NCBI RefSeq assembly: GCF_000832985.1
Contig: NZ_CP009920.1
Span: 620,001 to 684,000 of the forward strand
Direction of reading: 5' to 3'
Length of the DNA: 64,000 bases
From: Priestia megaterium NBRC 15308 = ATCC 14581
Lineage (GTDB): Bacteria; Bacillota; Bacilli; Bacillales; Bacillaceae_H
Notes under the pieces: model-generated
Databases searched by the model: none
Told to the model about the DNA's origin: nothing
What the model saw: the letters and a program-made list of their open reading frames with translations, nothing else
Shown: piece after piece, positions 41,969 to 51,464 of the stretch
Layout: every line of letters begins with the position of its first letter
How positions within the stretch are numbered: position 1 is the first letter of the stretch
Position numbers and translations under genes: made by a program

Positions 41969-43878
41969 TACAGTCGCTTTATTACCATTCGGTAGTAATT
42001 CATTGTCAGCCAGTAGAAAAAGAAATAAATAATCCCGTATACTGCATCCGCTATTAAAACAGGGACTATCAGACTTTCACCGGTTAGATTCGTAATGACC
42101 TTCAGCGCAAATAGACTGTGCAAGATGCCAATTACTAAAGGCAAACCAAACGTAAACAGCTGCTGCTTTCGAACGGCGCTCATCATTTGAGACACTGAAA
42201 ACCCAAGCTTACGCAGAACTTCAAATCTTTTGCGCTCTTGTTCGGCTTCGGAGATTTGCTTAAAATAAATAATACTGCCCGTGGCCATCAAAAAGACGAG
42301 CCCTAAAAACCCTCCAATAAAAATAAACAATCCTTTACTCATTAAGCCTGCCTGAAACACATCATAGTATGAAGTACGGCTTTCGCCAGCTTCTTTTGCG
42401 ATTTGATGATAGTTCTTAGTAAGTTCATTTTGTTTGTTTCCATCATCGGTATTAAATACGTACACCGCTTGCTTTTGTCCAGCTTTTAAAAGCTTGTTGA
42501 ATGTATCGTGGTTGACTACAAACTGATAGCCGGCACTGTCAGAATCAAGAATGAGCAAAGGCTCGGATTTAACGACTTTTAAAGCAAGCTGTTCTGATTT
42601 GTTCAGCTCCACAGCTGCGGTTTTACCTGTACTAGGTTTAAACACTTTTCCTTTTGCCATTGAATCAAAAATAACGGTTTCGTTTGCGCTTAGCGCAGGG
42701 ACCGAAACGCCATTCTTTCGTACTTCTTCTTCATCTAAAAAGCTGATTTGTTCCCTATCTTTATAGTAGCCCGATGTAATAAATCGAAAATCCGATAAAT
42801 CAGCAGAGTGCTTCACGATATGATACACATACTGATTTGATTGGATATCTAAATCACGCAGCACTTTCATAAAGTCTTCCGCTGCTTTTTTGCTGTGCAG
42901 CGTATAGTCATAAGGCTGCATGCTTCTGGCGTCGGCTTTTGTATTATAGTACGAGGAATACGTCACACCAACTGCCACAAGTGTAGTAGCCGACAAAATC
43001 GTAATTAGGGTTAACACTCGTGCATTTGCTTTAATTCGATACATCATAGTAGAAACGCTTAGCATATTTGCAAACGAATAATATCGGCTTGCATGCTCTC
43101 GGTAAAGCCCCATCAGCCACTCAATTGTGGCTTTAAAAAGTAAAAATGTACCGAAAATGACCGAGAACAGTACAACGGCTACAATTAGAAAAAACTTAGG
43201 TGTCACAATGTTTCCCGATGAAAGGTAGTATCCGTAGCCAACGATTAAGATACCCAGTCCTCCCACTACAATTGAGCGTTTCGAATTCATTTTATTTACG
43301 CGTTCACTTTTGCTTTCTGCTTGAAACAGATCTAATAGCGTATAGCGGTACATAATAAAATAGCCTTGAAACGATATAAAAATGGTAACAATCAAAAACA
43401 CTACGGCTGTTTTTAAAACCGCTTGAATAGAAAATGTGAGCGTAATCGAAAGCGACAGTCCCATAAGCTTTAGTAAAAACAGCACAAACAGCCTTGAAAA
43501 CACGGTACCTAGTAAAATACCGACCACCAGAGAAAAAATCCCCAGCAGCATATTCTCATAAAAAATCATTTTTCCAATCGTACGTTTTTCAATGCCGACT
43601 AAATGATACAGCCCGAGCTCTCTCTTACGCTGCCCGATAAAAAATGAGTTTGTGTACCAAATAAAGACAACAATAAAGGTAAGCAGAACGTAGTTTGAAG
43701 CATTAAAAATGCCCTGCAGCCTCAGCTGTTCTCCAATAACCTTTGAAATCGATTGGTCGTACTGAAGCGTAGCAAACACATAGTACACAATAATACTAAA
43801 AATCATTGAAAAGAAATAAAGGCTGTACCGGCTAATATTTTTGCGCATATTCTTTTTAACAAGATCAAATACGGTCAT
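41968..43878 (-). CDS. yxdM: BceB-type ABC transporter permease (YxdM-like)
   Basis: This 636-aa permease has the Bce topology: ten transmembrane helices with a large extracellular domain (about residues 310-510) between helices 7 and 8, which binds antimicrobial peptides and signals to the partner kinase. The FtsX-like fold is visible in the N-terminal [16 protein letters not shown] start and the late [17 protein letters not shown] chose the ATG at 43878; a GTG at 43887 is also possible. It overlaps the ATPase gene by about 14 bp. It forms the transporter of a five-gene resistance module with the upstream genes. Confidence 0.9.
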   Translation of the reverse strand: MTVFDLVKKNMRKNISRYSLYFFSMIFSIIVYYVFATLQYDQSISKVIGEQLRLQGIFNASNYVLLTFIVVFIWYTNSFFIGQRKRELGLYHLVGIEKRTIGKMIFYENMLLGIFSLVVGILLGTVFSRLFVLFLLKLMGLSLSITLTFSIQAVLKTAVVFLIVTIFISFQGYFIMYRYTLLDLFQAESKSERVNKMNSKRSIVVGGLGILIVGYGYYLSSGNIVTPKFFLIVAVVLFSVIFGTFLLFKATIEWLMGLYREHASRYYSFANMLSVSTMMYRIKANARVLTLITILSATTLVAVGVTYSSYYNTKADARSMQPYDYTLHSKKAAEDFMKVLRDLDIQSNQYVYHIVKHSADLSDFRFITSGYYKDREQISFLDEEEVRKNGVSVPALSANETVIFDSMAKGKVFKPSTGKTAAVELNKSEQLALKVVKSEPLLILDSDSAGYQFVVNHDTFNKLLKAGQKQAVYVFNTDDGNKQNELTKNYHQIAKEAGESRTSYYDVFQAGLMSKGLFIFIGGFLGLVFLMATGSIIYFKQISEAEQERKRFEVLRKLGFSVSQMMSAVRKQQLFTFGLPLVIGILHSLFALKVITNLTGESLIVPVLIADAVYGIIYFFFYWLTMNYYRMVIKRL

Positions 43879-44632
43879 AGCCTTCACCGCCTAATGCGCC
43901 TTGAATGTTCATAATTCGTTTAAAAAATGCTTGTCTCGTTTGTTCGCCTTTAAACAGCTCCGTGTAAATTTGTCCGTCTTTAATAAACAGCACGCGGCTG
44001 CAGTAGCTTGAAGCCAGCGGATCATGCGTCACCATAATAATCGTGGCACGGTCTTCTTGATTTAATTGCGACAGCTTTTCAAGCAGGCTTGAAGCAGCTT
44101 TGGAATCAAGAGCTCCGGTAGGTTCATCGGCGAAAATAACAGCTGGATTCGTAATCATTGCTCTCGCTGCTGCAACGCGCTGTTTTTGTCCGCCAGAAAT
44201 CTCATACGGATACTTATCGGCCAGCTCATAGATGCCTAGTCGCGTTGCGGTGTCTTTAAGCTTCGCTTCCATCTCTTTCTTAGACATTTTTATAACCGTA
44301 AGCGGAAGAAGAATATTTTCTTTTACCGTTAACGTATCCAATAAATTATAATCTTGAAAAATAAACCCTAAATGATTGCGTCTGAAAGCAGACAGCTTCT
44401 TATCTTTCATGAGCGCCACGTTTTCTCCTTGAATCCATATTTCGCCATCGGTGGGACGGTCAATCGTTGAAAGAATGTTCATCAGCGTCGTTTTTCCCGC
44501 TCCAGATGGTCCCATAATACCAACAAACTCTCCTTCTTCGATTGTAAAATCAATTCCTTTTAGCGCTTCGTATACATTTCCTCTTGATCCAAACGTTTTG
44601 GTTACATTTTTTCCTTCAAGAACAATGCTCAC
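43865..44632 (-). CDS. yxdL: BceA-type ABC transporter ATPase (YxdL-like)
   Basis: This 255-aa ATPase has Walker [11 protein letters not shown]-loop, signature SGGQKQR and Walker [10 protein letters not shown] with the D-loop and switch His in MVTHDPLAS. The ATPase powers removal of cationic peptides. The GTG start at 44632 overlaps the YxeA stop codon (GTGA) and has AAAGGAGG upstream. Downstream it overlaps the permease. The group is the peptide-detoxification type, not an importer. Confidence 0.93.
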   Translation of the reverse strand: MSIVLEGKNVTKTFGSRGNVYEALKGIDFTIEEGEFVGIMGPSGAGKTTLMNILSTIDRPTDGEIWIQGENVALMKDKKLSAFRRNHLGFIFQDYNLLDTLTVKENILLPLTVIKMSKKEMEAKLKDTATRLGIYELADKYPYEISGGQKQRVAAARAMITNPAVIFADEPTGALDSKAASSLLEKLSQLNQEDRATIIMVTHDPLASSYCSRVLFIKDGQIYTELFKGEQTRQAFFKRIMNIQGALGGEGYDRI

Positions 44633-44985
44633 TTTTCCTCCTCCTTTCGTTCTTTTGTAGGCCACACGCTTTTCACTCGCTGCGGCAGCTCATTCTTTGT
44701 TATAACGTCATATTTCCGAACTTCATTGCCTCGAACGAAAAGGTCAATAACCGTTCCTTCTTTTAACTGTTTAATCGTTGTAAATGTTTGAAACGTTGTT
44801 TGTCCTTTTTCATTTATCACTGAAATTGTATATTGAACTCGTCCATACTCATCCACTTTTTTTGCTTCTTTTGGGATAATCCCGTATTGATGCTCCGTTG
44901 CGGCTTTTTGATAAATCTTTATTCCTCCTATACCTGCTCCTACAACCAAAAGCAGAGCTAAGAGGCTAATCCACTTTCGCTTCAT
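44629..44985 (-). CDS. yxeA: YxeA family protein
   Basis: This 118-aa protein has an N-terminal membrane anchor or signal ([17 protein letters not shown]) and a small beta-rich extracytoplasmic domain (DUF1093: [28 protein letters not shown]). YxeA accompanies the YxdLM transporter in B. subtilis. Its gene lies between the two-component system and the ATPase and is translationally coupled to the latter. AAGGAGGG precedes the ATG. Role in the module unproven. Confidence 0.88.
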   Translation of the reverse strand: MKRKWISLLALLLVVGAGIGGIKIYQKAATEHQYGIIPKEAKKVDEYGRVQYTISVINEKGQTTFQTFTTIKQLKEGTVIDLFVRGNEVRKYDVITKNELPQRVKSVWPTKERKEEEK

Positions 44986-45072
44986 GTACGTTCCCTCCTT
45001 GTGTATAGCTCTATCTTACTTTGAAACAAGGAAAGATTCGTTTGAAGCAGATGACAATCTCAGCGTGCAATC

Positions 45073-46107
45073 TTACATTTTTGAAAGGTTATCAAAAGAA
45101 TTCGGTTTGTAGAAGGTCAGAATCACCGTGGTTCCTTCGTGTAAAAGTGAATTCACCTCTATTCGATGGCCAAGAGCATCTGTAATTTTTTTTGAAAAAT
45201 ATAGCCCTAGCCCCGTAGCTCCCTTCGTTTTTCTTCCCGCATTTCCTGTGAATCCTTTTTCAAAAACCCGGGGAAGATCTTGAGTTGGAATCCCTTTTCC
45301 TTGATCAGCGATAAATAACTTTACGTACTTTGGCGTTTCTTCACTAAAAAAAGAAAGCTTTCCTTCTAGAGGGCTATATTTAATGGCGTTAGACAGCACT
45401 TGCCTCACAACAAACTGCATCCACTTTGAATCAGTGTACACCAGTATGTCTAGATTTTTTTCATCAATATGCAGTTTCTTTTCAATACACCATTTTGAGA
45501 AGTACGCAACGTTTGGAAAAACAAGTTCGCTTAGCGACACTGCCTGCACCTGATAATCTTTTTCTAAGTACTGCAGGCGTGCAGAATATAAATTCTGATC
45601 TACTAATCCGTCAATTTTCATCCACTCATCTTCAATATCCTTTAGCCAAGGCCATTTATAAAGCTCTGTACGATGAGCATTAATAAGCAGCTTCATCGCA
45701 GTAAGCGGCGTCTTGATCTCATGAACCCAAGTCGTTACATATTCCTGCTGCTCTCGCTGCTGTACGTGAAGAGCATGAGTTTGTCTGCGATATACACGAT
45801 CTATATGCTGCAGCAAACTCAGCATGTCTTCTTCTGCTTTTGTTCGAACATATGGCTGCATTTCTTGTAAATCGTACGCATCATTCCGCAGCATTAAGCT
45901 TAACTTTTTTAGAAATCTTCTTTCTTTTATTCCTCTCCATAAAAGAAACAGAATCAGCAGACACAGCGTTAGTAGATTCAAATACCAAAACGAAGTGGAC
46001 GACACCTTAATATCATACTCAAGCAGCAGCAGAGCATCGATTACACTCAGCCATATAAGAACAAATAAAATCCAGCTTAGTCTTTCTCTTAAAAAACTTT
46101 TCCACAT
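45073..46107 (-). CDS. yxdK: Intramembrane-sensing histidine kinase (BceS/YxdK-like)
   Basis: This 344-aa kinase has two transmembrane helices with almost no extracellular loop (residues 10-28 and 38-57), as in BceS, and therefore senses through its transporter. Phosphoacceptor His129 lies in TWVHEIKTPLTA; the ATPase domain shows the N-box VLSNAIKYSP, ADQGKGIP and GLGLYFSK. It starts 2 bp after the regulator stop codon. It should phosphorylate the regulator encoded upstream. Confidence 0.93.
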   Translation of the reverse strand: MWKSFLRERLSWILFVLIWLSVIDALLLLEYDIKVSSTSFWYLNLLTLCLLILFLLWRGIKERRFLKKLSLMLRNDAYDLQEMQPYVRTKAEEDMLSLLQHIDRVYRRQTHALHVQQREQQEYVTTWVHEIKTPLTAMKLLINAHRTELYKWPWLKDIEDEWMKIDGLVDQNLYSARLQYLEKDYQVQAVSLSELVFPNVAYFSKWCIEKKLHIDEKNLDILVYTDSKWMQFVVRQVLSNAIKYSPLEGKLSFFSEETPKYVKLFIADQGKGIPTQDLPRVFEKGFTGNAGRKTKGATGLGLYFSKKITDALGHRIEVNSLLHEGTTVILTFYKPNSFDNLSKM

Positions 46108-46108
46108 C

Positions 46109-46780
46109 TTAATTCACCAAATATCCTTGGCCTTTTTTGGTCACAATTTTATCATTCAGCCCGATTTCTTCCAGCTTGGTGCGAATGCGTGTGATATTGA
46201 CAGAAAGCGTATTGTCACTTACAAATTTCTCATCTTCCCATAACCTTCGCATAAGCTCTTCTCGCGATACAATCTTGCCTCGTTCTTCCAAAAGAAGCCG
46301 TAAAATAAAAAATTCATTTTTCGTTAAATGAATTTCTTGATCTTTGTAATGCAAACTTCCTTTTTTTAAGTCTAGTACCGCGCCGTTCCACTCGATAACG
46401 TCTGAAATCGTGTCTCCATATGAATACGTTCTGCGCAGAAGCGCCTGCACTTTAGCAACAAGAACATCCAAGTTAAACGGCTTTTGAATATAGTCATCCG
46501 CGCCAACATTCATTGCCATAACAATATCCATTGGGTGTTCACGAGAGGAAAGAAAGACGATAGGAGCTTTTGAAACTGTACGTATTTGCTGACACCAGTA
46601 AAACCCGTCATATACAGGCAAATTCACATCTAAAATAACAAGCTCTGGGCTTTCTGCAATAAATACTTCCATTACCTTTTGAAAGTCTTCTACTCCAGCC
46701 ACTTCAAATGACCACTGTTCAAATTTCTCTTTCACTAATTCATATATTTTATCATCGTCTTCTACAATTAAAATTTTCAT
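46109..46780 (-). CDS. yxdJ: OmpR-type response regulator (BceR/YxdJ-like)
   Basis: This 223-aa regulator has a receiver domain with phosphoacceptor Asp51 in VILDVNLP, acidic pocket VEDDDK and the switch Lys in IQKPFNLD, plus a winged-helix output domain (LTKNEFFILRLLL ... VNITRIRTKLEE). It probably activates the yxeA-ABC genes. It opens the five-gene module and may autoregulate. An inverted repeat at 46935-46957 lies upstream. Confidence 0.93.
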   Translation of the reverse strand: MKILIVEDDDKIYELVKEKFEQWSFEVAGVEDFQKVMEVFIAESPELVILDVNLPVYDGFYWCQQIRTVSKAPIVFLSSREHPMDIVMAMNVGADDYIQKPFNLDVLVAKVQALLRRTYSYGDTISDVIEWNGAVLDLKKGSLHYKDQEIHLTKNEFFILRLLLEERGKIVSREELMRRLWEDEKFVSDNTLSVNITRIRTKLEEIGLNDKIVTKKGQGYLVN

Positions 46781-46934
46781 GCATTCACCTCTGTATTGTC
46801 CTATATATTATGTATAACCCACTGTTGAATACTTTCTTAAAAGCTCATCTAATTCATTAGCATGACAGCAATTTTCTTAAAAATAAACCATTTATTTCTG
46901 TAAAACGAAGAATGAACGAGTATTATCGTAGTGT

Positions 46935-46957
46935 AAACTTGTATATGTTACAAGTTT
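46935..46957. promoter_or_regulatory. Inverted repeat between the two-component system and the squalene/phytoene synthase gene
   Basis: Perfect 9-bp arms AAACTTGTA/TACAAGTTT with a 5-bp spacer, in the 325-bp divergent region (46781-47105). Position suits control of either side. No other gene is seen in that region. Confidence 0.5.
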
Positions 46958-47105
46958 CCCTGTACAAATACTACAAAATAATGACAATATCGTTAATAAG
47001 TAATCTTTAAACTCCATTAAATGCTCATTTTTTGTTACTATAGTATATAAGATGAAAACTTAAACTAATTTGACATGTGGATATGTAAAAAGGAGCTAGT
47101 TATCA

Positions 47106-47924
47106 ATGAGTGTACCCAACAAATTACGCGACAACGCAATGGTGATGTTAAAAGAGACAAGCCGAACATTTTTTATTCCAATTAGCCACTTGCCGGCAGA
47201 ATTGCAGGATGCAGTAGGATCTGCTTACTTATGTATGAGGGCAATTGATGAAATTGAAGATCACCCTGAGCTAGAAGCCGGTGTAAAAAGCCGCTTGCTT
47301 TACGCCATTAGTGACCTGTTAAAAAAGTCTTTTAACGAAGACGAGTACATGGCATTAGTAGGTCCTTATCAAGCTGATTTACCTGACGTAACGCTTCAGC
47401 TCGGCAACTGGATTGCGCTTTGTCCGACTGGAGTTGCAGATCAAGTATTAGATGCAACTTCTATTATGGCCAAAGGAATGGCCGATTGGGTAGAAAAAGA
47501 CTGGCATATTCAAAATGAAGCGGATTTAGATGACTATACGTTCTACGTAGCTGGTCTAGTAGGTGTGATGCTTAATGACATTTGGAAATGGTATGACGGT
47601 ACGGAAACAGACAAGGAATTAGCTATTGCGTTTGGACGCGGCTTGCAGTCTGTTAATATCCTGCGTAATACCTCGGAAGATTCAGAGCGCGGAGTCAGCT
47701 TCTTTCCTAACAATTGGAGCAGAGAAGATATGTTTGCCTACGCTCGCCGCAATCTTTCACTAGGAAAGAAATATTTAGAAGATGTCAAATCGCTTCCGAT
47801 CCTTCATTTCTGTAAAATTCCGTTAGCGCTTGCTGACGGAACATTAAACGCCTTGATGAAAGGAAAAGAAAAAATGACGCGTGACGATGTAAATAAAACG
47901 GTAAATGAAGTTGTGGATATGTAA
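47106..47924 (+). CDS. Squalene/phytoene synthase family protein
   Basis: This 272-aa cytoplasmic or peripheral enzyme belongs to the head-to-head prenyl synthases that join two prenyl diphosphates into squalene, dehydrosqualene or phytoene. Two acidic motifs are visible: RAIDEIEDH near residue 46 and NILRNTSEDSERG near residue 195, both needed for Mg-diphosphate binding. AAAAGGAGC lies 10 nt upstream of the ATG. No desaturase, hopene cyclase or other terpene gene is adjacent, so the product cannot be predicted. Confidence 0.85.
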   Translation: MSVPNKLRDNAMVMLKETSRTFFIPISHLPAELQDAVGSAYLCMRAIDEIEDHPELEAGVKSRLLYAISDLLKKSFNEDEYMALVGPYQADLPDVTLQLGNWIALCPTGVADQVLDATSIMAKGMADWVEKDWHIQNEADLDDYTFYVAGLVGVMLNDIWKWYDGTETDKELAIAFGRGLQSVNILRNTSEDSERGVSFFPNNWSREDMFAYARRNLSLGKKYLEDVKSLPILHFCKIPLALADGTLNALMKGKEKMTRDDVNKTVNEVVDM

Positions 47925-47928
47925 AAAC

Positions 47929-47961
47929 AAAAGCACGGAGCCCCTGGGTTCCGTGCTTTTT
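47929..47961. terminator. Bidirectional terminator
   Basis: 10-bp stem AAAGCACGGA/TCCGTGCTTT with a T tract, between the synthase and the convergent FUSC gene. Confidence 0.8.
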
Positions 47962-49909
47962 ATATTTCCACCTGCAGACTTTCATATAAAGCGACGATTT
48001 CCCCTTGAATAATAGGGTAGTGTTTCAGGGTCGGAACACTTGAAAGCTTTGGCGCTCGTTTTTGCTCAGCTGCTGCAGCTAGCTGAGCAAATGTTTCCTG
48101 AAGCTCTCGTTTCTCCGTTTCTGACAGCTCATATCCTTCAAACGAAGCAAGAAGCATATAACCTAACTGCTGTGTAGCGACAACTGCAGGCCACAACCCT
48201 TCTAGTTTGACGGCCGTTTTAGAATATTCTCCAATCACATTGTCGTACAGCGCCCGAAGATTAACGAGTTCTCCTTGAAGCTTATTTCTTTCTCGTTTAA
48301 TTCTTTCTTCATCTTGTTCGGTGCTTAGCATTTCTAAAAACTGTCCTTCTTTTCGTATCACATCTCCAAGTAAATATGGCAAACGAAGCGAAGAAGCTCG
48401 TTTGAAAATTAATACCGTGCCGACCACTCCAATAACAGAACCAATGACAATATCAATCACTCTAGCAGACGTAAAGTAGCTAATCGCTTTATCCGGATGA
48501 CCGCTTTCAGCAATTAAAAGAGCATTTGGTGTGATAAAGAGCGTGCCGAGCGCGTAGTTTTTGACAATTACAATTTCAATCGTTGACTGAAGCACGAAGA
48601 CAATGAGCGCAATGACGATTCCCGTTGGTTCAAGCATCAAAATTCCGGTTCCAATTAAAATACCTAAAATAGTTCCGACAGAGCGCTGAATACCTCGCTG
48701 AATCGTTGCACGAACGGTTGCTCCAAGCATTACTCCCGCGCACGTAAGCGGAATCCAGTAAGACCTTGGAATATTTGTCGTGTAGGCAACGGCTGCGGCG
48801 ATGATCATAATAATTCCGTAGCGCAAAGCATTTTTAAGCACATACGAACGTTTGTGAAAAGCAGCTTTTAACCGTGTTTTTACGCTGCCTTGTGAAAATT
48901 GAATATACTCTGTTTCTTTTAATTCTTTCATTTGAAGAACGTCATTTACATCCAATAGCAATGTACGCAGCTCTTCTTTGATGGACAGCTCTTCAATTTC
49001 TTCTCGAACGTCTCGAATTTTTTTATGCTTTTTTAACGTGGCCATTTCGGATGCGAACGTTTCAATCACCGCCTGTGCTTTTTTAGAAACAGCTGGATTA
49101 AAATCGTTCGCAGCGGCCATCACAAAGATAAATAGCCCTTCGGCTTTTTGATTTAATAAAAACAGACGATGCGCAAACGATGATTTTTTTCGATTAATTT
49201 TCGCTTGTTTCATCGCTGTTTCCGCTGCTCGAAGCTCGACAACCGTTTTATGCTGCTCGGCGTGAAACGATTCCGTACCAAGAGACCCGACAAATGAAGC
49301 TAGCTGCCTATACGCTTTCGCCACAGCGGCAGTTTCAGGTCCGCGCGGGTTAATAAGCCAGCCGCTCATGCTAATACACCAAGATAGTGTCCCTCCTAAA
49401 AAAACGAGTCCTGCGTGCAAAAAAACAGCCTGCAAATTCGGCGCTGGAATGCCCGTGCTCACAGCAAATGAAAGGACAAAAAACATGGCAGAAGGTCCTG
49501 GAATTTTTAACGCTCCGAAAACATAAACCGATACAGCTCCAATAACACCAAATAAAATAGTTTTCATCCAAGCTACGTCAGCAAATAACGAGCCGAGTGT
49601 AAAGCACAGTGTAACGCCAAGCAAAGCTAAAAATAACTTAACGCCACGCTGCGCATAAGGCTCATCTTTTGTATACAAATATGTAAAGCCGCCAATGCTT
49701 GCAATGAGTCCGTACTGCAAATGATCAAACAAAATCCCTATCAAAATCGGCAGGCTTGAAGACAAGCCTGAGCTGATTCCTCTTACCCACGGAGAAGAAG
49801 CGTGGTTAAAGCGAAAAGCGGCTTTGATTCCCGGCGCTTTTGGAGAAGCCTCAATTTTATGATGAATTTCCGTATGATTATATGCTGGTGAATTTTTGTC
49901 ATCACTCAC
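47960..49909 (-). CDS. FUSC family (aromatic acid) exporter
   Basis: This 649-aa protein has the fusaric-acid-resistance layout: an N-terminal membrane block of about six helices (residues 45-175), a cytoplasmic helical region, a second membrane block (residues 360-505) and a cytoplasmic helical end. The segment SYWIPLTCAGVMLGATVRATIQ-type FUSC_2 motif (IPRSYWIPLTCAGVMLG) is present. Such proteins export aromatic acids or other anions. The GTG at 49909 follows AAAGGAGGAGG with correct spacing; an ATG at 49933 lies upstream of that site. Confidence 0.85.
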   Translation of the reverse strand: MSDDKNSPAYNHTEIHHKIEASPKAPGIKAAFRFNHASSPWVRGISSGLSSSLPILIGILFDHLQYGLIASIGGFTYLYTKDEPYAQRGVKLFLALLGVTLCFTLGSLFADVAWMKTILFGVIGAVSVYVFGALKIPGPSAMFFVLSFAVSTGIPAPNLQAVFLHAGLVFLGGTLSWCISMSGWLINPRGPETAAVAKAYRQLASFVGSLGTESFHAEQHKTVVELRAAETAMKQAKINRKKSSFAHRLFLLNQKAEGLFIFVMAAANDFNPAVSKKAQAVIETFASEMATLKKHKKIRDVREEIEELSIKEELRTLLLDVNDVLQMKELKETEYIQFSQGSVKTRLKAAFHKRSYVLKNALRYGIIMIIAAAVAYTTNIPRSYWIPLTCAGVMLGATVRATIQRGIQRSVGTILGILIGTGILMLEPTGIVIALIVFVLQSTIEIVIVKNYALGTLFITPNALLIAESGHPDKAISYFTSARVIDIVIGSVIGVVGTVLIFKRASSLRLPYLLGDVIRKEGQFLEMLSTEQDEERIKRERNKLQGELVNLRALYDNVIGEYSKTAVKLEGLWPAVVATQQLGYMLLASFEGYELSETEKRELQETFAQLAAAAEQKRAPKLSSVPTLKHYPIIQGEIVALYESLQVEI

Positions 49910-49966
49910 CTTGACCTCCTCCTTTCTCTCCATATATCTTTCCTGTTCTTAAAACGAGATAAACCT

Positions 49967-50016
49967 AAAAAACCGCTGTTCCTATCCGTATTGTGTTTAG
50001 GAACAGCGGTTTTTAT
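49967..50016 (-). terminator. Intrinsic terminator
   Basis: 17-nt arms AAAAACCGCTGTTCCTA and complement, with T tract; a second terminator after cstR. Confidence 0.8.
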
Positions 50017-50042
50017 CCTTATAAGCAGCGTACAATAAAAGC

Positions 50043-50078
50043 AAAAAGCAGATGAAACGAATGTCTCATCTGCTTTTT
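50043..50078 (-). terminator. Intrinsic terminator overlapping the cstR end
   Basis: 13-bp stem AAAAAGCAGATGA/TCATCTGCTTTTT, including the cstR stop codon. Tandem with the terminator at 49967. Confidence 0.8.
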
Positions 50079-50329
50079 ACTAACAGCTCTACTGCTTCTT
50101 TTACTAAGTTTTCGGTATTCTCGCCTTTTTCAATACTTTCTCTTACACATTGTTCAAGATTGGTGCTGACAATAACACCCATCGTGCGATCAATTGCGCT
50201 TCTGGCTGCTGAGAGCTGTGTCACAATGTCACGGCAGTCTTTTCCTTGTTCCATCATATTTAAGACACCTTTTAACTGACCTTCAATACGTTTTAAACGA
50301 TTTTTAACTTGCTTATCATATTCCATCAT
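50066..50329 (-). CDS. cstR: CstR-type persulfide-sensing repressor
   Basis: This 87-aa four-helix repressor belongs to the CsoR/FrmR family. The two reactive cysteines (GKDCRDIVTQ and TNLEQC, Cys31 and Cys60 in the numbering of the S. aureus CstR) are kept, while the His that CsoR uses for copper is Asn (STNLEQC), the persulfide-sensor pattern. It derepresses sulfide-detoxification genes when polysulfides modify the cysteines. GGAGG precedes the first of two ATGs. Its own promoter carries a matching operator. The usual partners (cstA, cstB, sqr) are not in this window. Confidence 0.88.
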   Translation of the reverse strand: MMEYDKQVKNRLKRIEGQLKGVLNMMEQGKDCRDIVTQLSAARSAIDRTMGVIVSTNLEQCVRESIEKGENTENLVKEAVELLVKSR

Positions 50330-50401
50330 ACTACTACCTCCGCTCATGCATGATTGCGCTTCTTGCTTTTAAGCTGTACGCAAGAAGTAAATGTATACAC
50401 A

Positions 50402-50430
50402 ACTTTATACCTATCAGGGTATGATGTCAA
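50402..50430 (-). promoter_or_regulatory. cstR promoter with CstR operator in the spacer
   Basis: On the minus strand: -35 TTGACA (50425-50430), 17-bp spacer, -10 TAAAGT (50402-50407). The interrupted palindrome ATACCCTGATAGGTAT fills the spacer (50407-50422), as known for CsoR/CstR-type sites. Confidence 0.75.
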
Positions 50431-50552
50431 GTAAAGGAAGTTTAACATAAATGTTAATACTTGTTTACACCGTATTTATTGTCTTGTAATCTAAACTTAG
50501 CAATCTGAGAGTATAGTTAAGCTGTAAAAACGACTTACACTGGAGGTTTGAG

Positions 50553-50990
50553 ATGGCTACATACGGGAAAAAATTAATAGCAAGTCTATTCATCATGGCA
50601 TGTATTTTAGGGTTTATGGGACATGGAGCTTTTTTAGCTCCCGAAAAAACGGAAGCTGAAGTAAATTATGATGCGACACTTTATTTTCCGTTAGACCGAT
50701 ATCCTGAAACGGGTGATCATATTCGTGACGCGATTGCCGCTGGGCACTCTTCCGTTTGCACAATTGATCGCGACGGTGCTGAAGCGAACCGAGAAGAATC
50801 CCTGAAAGGATATCCGACAAAAATAGGTTATGACCGTGATGAATGGCCAATGGCTATGTGCGAAGAAGGCGGAGCAGGAGCTGACATTCGCTATATTTCG
50901 CCTTCTGATAACCGTGGAGCCGGCTCATGGGTTGGAAATCAGTTAGAACAGTATCCAGATGGTACACGCGTACAATTTATCGTTCAATAA
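50553..50990 (+). CDS. nucA: Secreted or membrane-bound DNA-entry nuclease (NucA/NucB family)
   Basis: This 145-aa nuclease has an N-terminal signal/anchor (residues 7-30) and the complete NucA/NucB core: [20 protein letters not shown] with the catalytic acidic residues, then [15 protein letters not shown] and [17 protein letters not shown]. In B. subtilis NucA cuts donor DNA at the cell surface during competence. The following gene encodes ComJ (Nin), the NucA inhibitor, which favours NucA over the sporulation nuclease NucB. GGAGG precedes the ATG. Confidence 0.92.
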   Translation: MATYGKKLIASLFIMACILGFMGHGAFLAPEKTEAEVNYDATLYFPLDRYPETGDHIRDAIAAGHSSVCTIDRDGAEANREESLKGYPTKIGYDRDEWPMAMCEEGGAGADIRYISPSDNRGAGSWVGNQLEQYPDGTRVQFIVQ

Positions 50991-51025
50991 TAGCAGAACA
51001 AGCTTTACTTTGAAGAGGTGAAATC

Positions 51026-51433
51026 ATGAAAACAAAATGGAAAGAACAAGAGCTAACCATGTCTTATCATCAGTTTACGCTGTTTCAAAAAGGACAGCCA
51101 AAGCCCCATCACGACTGGAGCGATGAAGATATTCAAAAAGGATATGTCGCAGACGATAAAGCTATTTCATTTGAAGCCGTATCAAACACAAGAGCCATTA
51201 TTGAAGTATGGGTAAACGAAACTCCAGACGCATCAAAAGCTGAAAAGACCACTCGCCTTCCTTTTCACGTCGAAAGCGATGGGATCGAAATCAAAAGCGT
51301 CCTATCTGAAACCTTAAGCTATGACATTCCAAACGGGTATTATTACGTCACATGCCTGACTATTCCTCTTCAAGAAAAAACAAACTCAGGCCTTTATTTA
51401 GTGAAGTATTTGCTGCATTTTGAAGGTCAATAA
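51026..51433 (+). CDS. comJ: ComJ (Nin), inhibitor of the DNA-entry nuclease
   Basis: This 135-aa cytoplasmic protein resembles B. subtilis ComJ/Nin, which binds and blocks NucA. Shared features include WKEQELTMSYHQFTLFQKG, AISFEAVSNTRAI and the LSYDIPNGYYYVTCLTIP stretch. It follows the nuclease by 35 bp; in B. subtilis the order is nin then nucA. AAGAGGTG lies 6 nt upstream. It ends in a terminator shared with helD. Confidence 0.88.
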   Translation: MKTKWKEQELTMSYHQFTLFQKGQPKPHHDWSDEDIQKGYVADDKAISFEAVSNTRAIIEVWVNETPDASKAEKTTRLPFHVESDGIEIKSVLSETLSYDIPNGYYYVTCLTIPLQEKTNSGLYLVKYLLHFEGQ

Positions 51434-51464
51434 AAGAAGGCAGCCAGTAGGCTTCCTTCTTTTA
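51432..51464. terminator. Bidirectional terminator
   Basis: 9-bp stem AAAAGAAGG/CCTTCTTTT between convergent comJ and helD. Confidence 0.8.
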
